Positions 63,157 through 64,000 of a stretch of DNA of 64,000 nucleotides are shown piece by piece. The position numbers were made by a program, and so were the translations under genes. How positions within the stretch are numbered: the first letter of the stretch is position 1; the number at the start of each line of letters is the position of its first letter. The notes under the pieces were generated by a model. That model made no database searches. It saw only the letters and a list, made by a program, of their open reading frames with translations, and had not been told where the DNA came from. This DNA comes from Desulfobacterales bacterium (GTDB taxonomy: Bacteria; Desulfobacterota; Desulfobacteria; Desulfobacterales; Desulfosarcinaceae), in the NCBI GenBank assembly GCA_016218685.1, contig JACRDD010000020.1:124001-188000 (forward strand), in the 5' to 3' direction.

Positions 63157-64000
63157 ATGATCCACCGAAAATCACCCAAAGCAAAACGCAGTGCGCTTCT
63201 CATCCTGCTGCTGGGGCTGGCTTTGAACGGCCTGGGTTGCGTCAGCGAGGATGCCGGAACCGTAAGCTCTGGAGGTGATAGCACTATTGCGCCACAGCTC
63301 ACCGGCGCGACGGCCGGGAGCACCTTGAGCAGCGACGGGTTAAATCCACATGCCAACCTGAAGTATGCCGAATACCCGGCCAACTGCCTCGCATGCCACC
63401 CCAGCGCCGGTCGCGAGATGCTTGAATCCAACCATTACCGCTGGGCCGGCGCGGCGCCCGACATGGTCAATGCCCCCCATCAACTGCAAGGCAAATTGAC
63501 CAATGCGGTCAACAGCTACTGCATCAACATCCTAGGCAATTGGCCGATGTGCGGCGCCTGCCACGTAGGCCGCGGGGCAAGCCCGGACGTGGCGGCCAAC
63601 GATCCGACAAATGTCGATTGCCTGGTGTGTCACAATCCGGACTACGGCCAGCGGCGCACCCGTCTGCCCAACGGCAGCATGGGTGTGGCTGACCCGACGG
63701 ACAGTCTGGTGCGCGCGATCCAGCGCCCCAGCCGGGCCAGTTGCCTGGCCTGTCACGCCAAGGCCGGCGGCGGGGACGCCGTCAAACGCGGGGATCTCTC
63801 CCTGGCCGTGGCCAACAACACGGACCGCAACTTCGACGTGCACATGAACGGCGCCGGGGCAAACCTGAACTGCCAGGCCTGCCACGTCTTCGAAGCCCAC
63901 AAGACCATCGGCAAGGGATCGGATCTGCGGGCGACCGACGACCTGGCCCGGGGCTCGGAGGTTTCGTGCCTGACCTGCCACGCCGACAAGGCGTCGCGCG
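63157..64000 (+). CDS. Multihaem cytochrome c lipoprotein (partial, runs off the window)
   Basis: The first 281 residues of an exported cytochrome. The N terminus has a basic start, a Leu-rich core and a likely lipidation Cys in LALNGLGCVSE. Six c-type haem motifs CXXCH begin at Cys77, 132, 155, 196, 239 and 271, and more probably follow beyond 64000. Several extra His residues could be distal ligands. It would carry electrons at the periplasmic membrane surface, for example toward a terminal reductase or extracellular acceptor. AAAGGGAA precedes the ATG. The divergent Cys-rich MerR gene is the likely regulator. Confidence 0.9.
   Translation, partial: MIHRKSPKAKRSALLILLLGLALNGLGCVSEDAGTVSSGGDSTIAPQLTGATAGSTLSSDGLNPHANLKYAEYPANCLACHPSAGREMLESNHYRWAGAAPDMVNAPHQLQGKLTNAVNSYCINILGNWPMCGACHVGRGASPDVAANDPTNVDCLVCHNPDYGQRRTRLPNGSMGVADPTDSLVRAIQRPSRASCLACHAKAGGGDAVKRGDLSLAVANNTDRNFDVHMNGAGANLNCQACHVFEAHKTIGKGSDLRATDDLARGSEVSCLTCHADKASR

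Overview
The window reads as a GC-rich chromosome segment from an anaerobic delta-type proteobacterium, most likely Desulfobacterota (Desulfobacterales-like). That is an inference from gene content: an indolepyruvate oxidoreductase joined to a Lut/Lld lactate-oxidation set, a 4-hydroxybutyryl-CoA dehydratase-type enzyme, a multihaem cytochrome c lipoprotein, a DUF169 protein and a tig-clpP-clpX-lon block. No rRNA or CRISPR array is visible. Four tRNA genes are present (Asp-GTC, Val-TAC, Leu-TAG, Pro-TGG).

Layout. 0-4 kb: a response regulator, the 3' relic of a glutamate dehydrogenase gene, a Phd/VapC toxin-antitoxin operon under a perfect 30-bp palindrome, DUF169, a GIY-YIG/surE pair joined by a TTGA overlap, and a DUF2239 gene whose promoter is framed by two identical palindromes. 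4.5-16.5 kb: a penicillin/acyl-homoserine-lactone acylase-family enzyme, PutA, a FadJ-type bifunctional beta-oxidation protein, and a giant membrane/spermidine-synthase/TPR fusion. 16.5-20.7 kb: a DUF1624 acyltransferase, an unusual Lgt-CPBP fusion and two paralogous TetR (QsdR-like) regulators. 20.9-28.1 kb: iorA-iorB-lutA-lutB, a 4-hydroxybutyryl-CoA dehydratase-like gene, then lutC; these handle 2-oxoacid, lactate and acyl-CoA carbon. 28.2-30.2 kb: an alkylation-repair pair (Ada-AlkA fusion plus Ogt), closed by a 144-bp imperfect palindrome. 31.4-36.5 kb: a surface-glycan operon (ICMT-like protein, propeller lipoprotein, flippase, a 58-residue protein, a glycosyltransferase). 36.6-39.4 kb: a Pro/Thr-linker lipoprotein and a DUF4143 ATPase with a probably leaderless promoter.

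39.5-43 kb holds the most interesting unit. A FeeM/LuxI-like N-acyltransferase fused to a cyclic-nucleotide-binding domain and a Crp-type helix-turn-helix is followed 25 bp later by a ThiF(E1-like)-nitroreductase fusion. Together they look like a small biosynthetic cassette for an acylated, adenylated and redox-modified amino-acid product, with a sensor built into the acyltransferase. A possible folded RNA lies in the upstream region.

43-54 kb is mostly housekeeping: an acyl-CoA ligase, an SBF-type transporter, tRNAs, lon, clpX, clpP, tig and an amidase. From tRNA-Pro (54.1 kb) to about 59 kb runs a decayed mobile-element and toxin-antitoxin region: a broken conjugation ATPase, an intact two-gene AbiE-like pair under a multi-box operator, a higA antitoxin with a deleted higB, and an abiEi antitoxin with only a stub of abiEii. 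The right end carries a PET-hydrolase/cutinase-like lipoprotein, a second secreted alpha/beta hydrolase, and a Cys-rich MerR regulator divergent from a multihaem cytochrome gene that is cut by the window edge.
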